Shown here one piece after another: positions 63,925-64,000 of a stretch of 64,000 bases of DNA (the first letter of the stretch is position 1; every line of letters begins with the position of its first letter). Source of the stretch: an uncultured Eubacteriales bacterium (lineage in GTDB: Bacteria; Bacillota; Clostridia; Oscillospirales; Acutalibacteraceae); contig CAKTFN010000003.1 in NCBI GenBank assembly GCA_934561055.1, positions 178,986-242,985 of the forward strand, in the 5' to 3' direction. The notes below the pieces were generated by a model. The model was not told the origin of the DNA. It did not search any database and worked only from the letters and a program-made list of their open reading frames with translations. A program made the translations under genes and the position numbers.

Positions 63925-64000
63925 TGGCGCCTCAAACAGGACTCGAACCTGTGACACCGCGGTTAACAGCCGCGTGCTCTACCGACTGAGCTATTAAGGC
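63925..64000 (-). tRNA. tRNA-Asn (anticodon GTT)
   Basis: 76 nt including encoded CCA, ending exactly at the window edge. Acceptor stem GCCTTAA/TTGAGGC, D-loop AGTCGGTAGAGC, anticodon loop CTGTTAA, T-loop TTCGAGTCC. Confidence 0.95.

Overview
The window looks like a chromosome segment of an uncultured or poorly known gut-type Clostridia (Oscillospirales/Ruminococcaceae-like), a Gram-positive Firmicute. This is inferred from strong AAGGAGG-type ribosome sites, sigma-A promoters (TTGACA-N17-TATAAT), a TPP riboswitch controlling an ECF thiamine transporter, FemABX-type peptidoglycan genes, a clostridial type-2 GalT, InlB B-repeat surface proteins and a serpin. No rRNA, CRISPR array or insertion-sequence transposase was seen.

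Positions 1-28226 hold two minus-strand genes for very large secreted proteins. The first is a single open frame of at least 7,011 codons that starts at 21034 and runs off the left edge. It has a signal peptide and about ten diverged repeats of roughly 500-760 residues, and matches no family I know. Upstream is a 2,268-residue protein of InlB/Listeria-Bacteroides repeats, CxxC repeats and a cysteine-rich tail. Each has its own promoter.

Positions 28430-36300 (plus strand) hold a 21-bp-periodic GTTGAAAA array in front of a promoter, a fibronectin-type-III D-Ala-D-Ala carboxypeptidase, a GH2 beta-galactosidase, and a two-gene operon joining an XRE/sigma-region-4 hybrid regulator to a membrane-anchored serpin. 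Positions 36400-45070 are mostly minus strand: an alpha/beta hydrolase, murE-femX for the cell wall, a 0.9-kb inverted-repeat intergenic element, overlapping PHP-phosphatase and SDR genes, a small UspA-like protein on the plus strand, and thiT with its TPP riboswitch.

Positions 45200-57200 contain rplM-rpsI, a ribbon-helix-helix protein, a bacterial PH-domain protein, a lipid cluster (acyltransferase with zinc ribbon, acyl carrier protein, acyl-AMP ligase), tRNA-Leu, a flavodoxin-like reductase with glycerate kinase, a DUF2238-like membrane protein, galT, and a secreted FN3 protein. Positions 57300-62040 carry a two-component system divergent from an extracytoplasmic redox operon (48-residue CXXC protein, polyferredoxin membrane protein, TlpA-like lipoprotein, Ig-like secreted protein). 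The right end has an AT-rich HNH endonuclease gene beside tRNA-Asn.

Main themes are cell-envelope construction and surface display, galactose/lactose use (lacZ and galT, not adjacent), and envelope stress or redox sensing. The best candidates for undescribed biology are the giant repeat protein, the serpin/sigma-like pair, the phased 21-bp array and the inverted-repeat operators.
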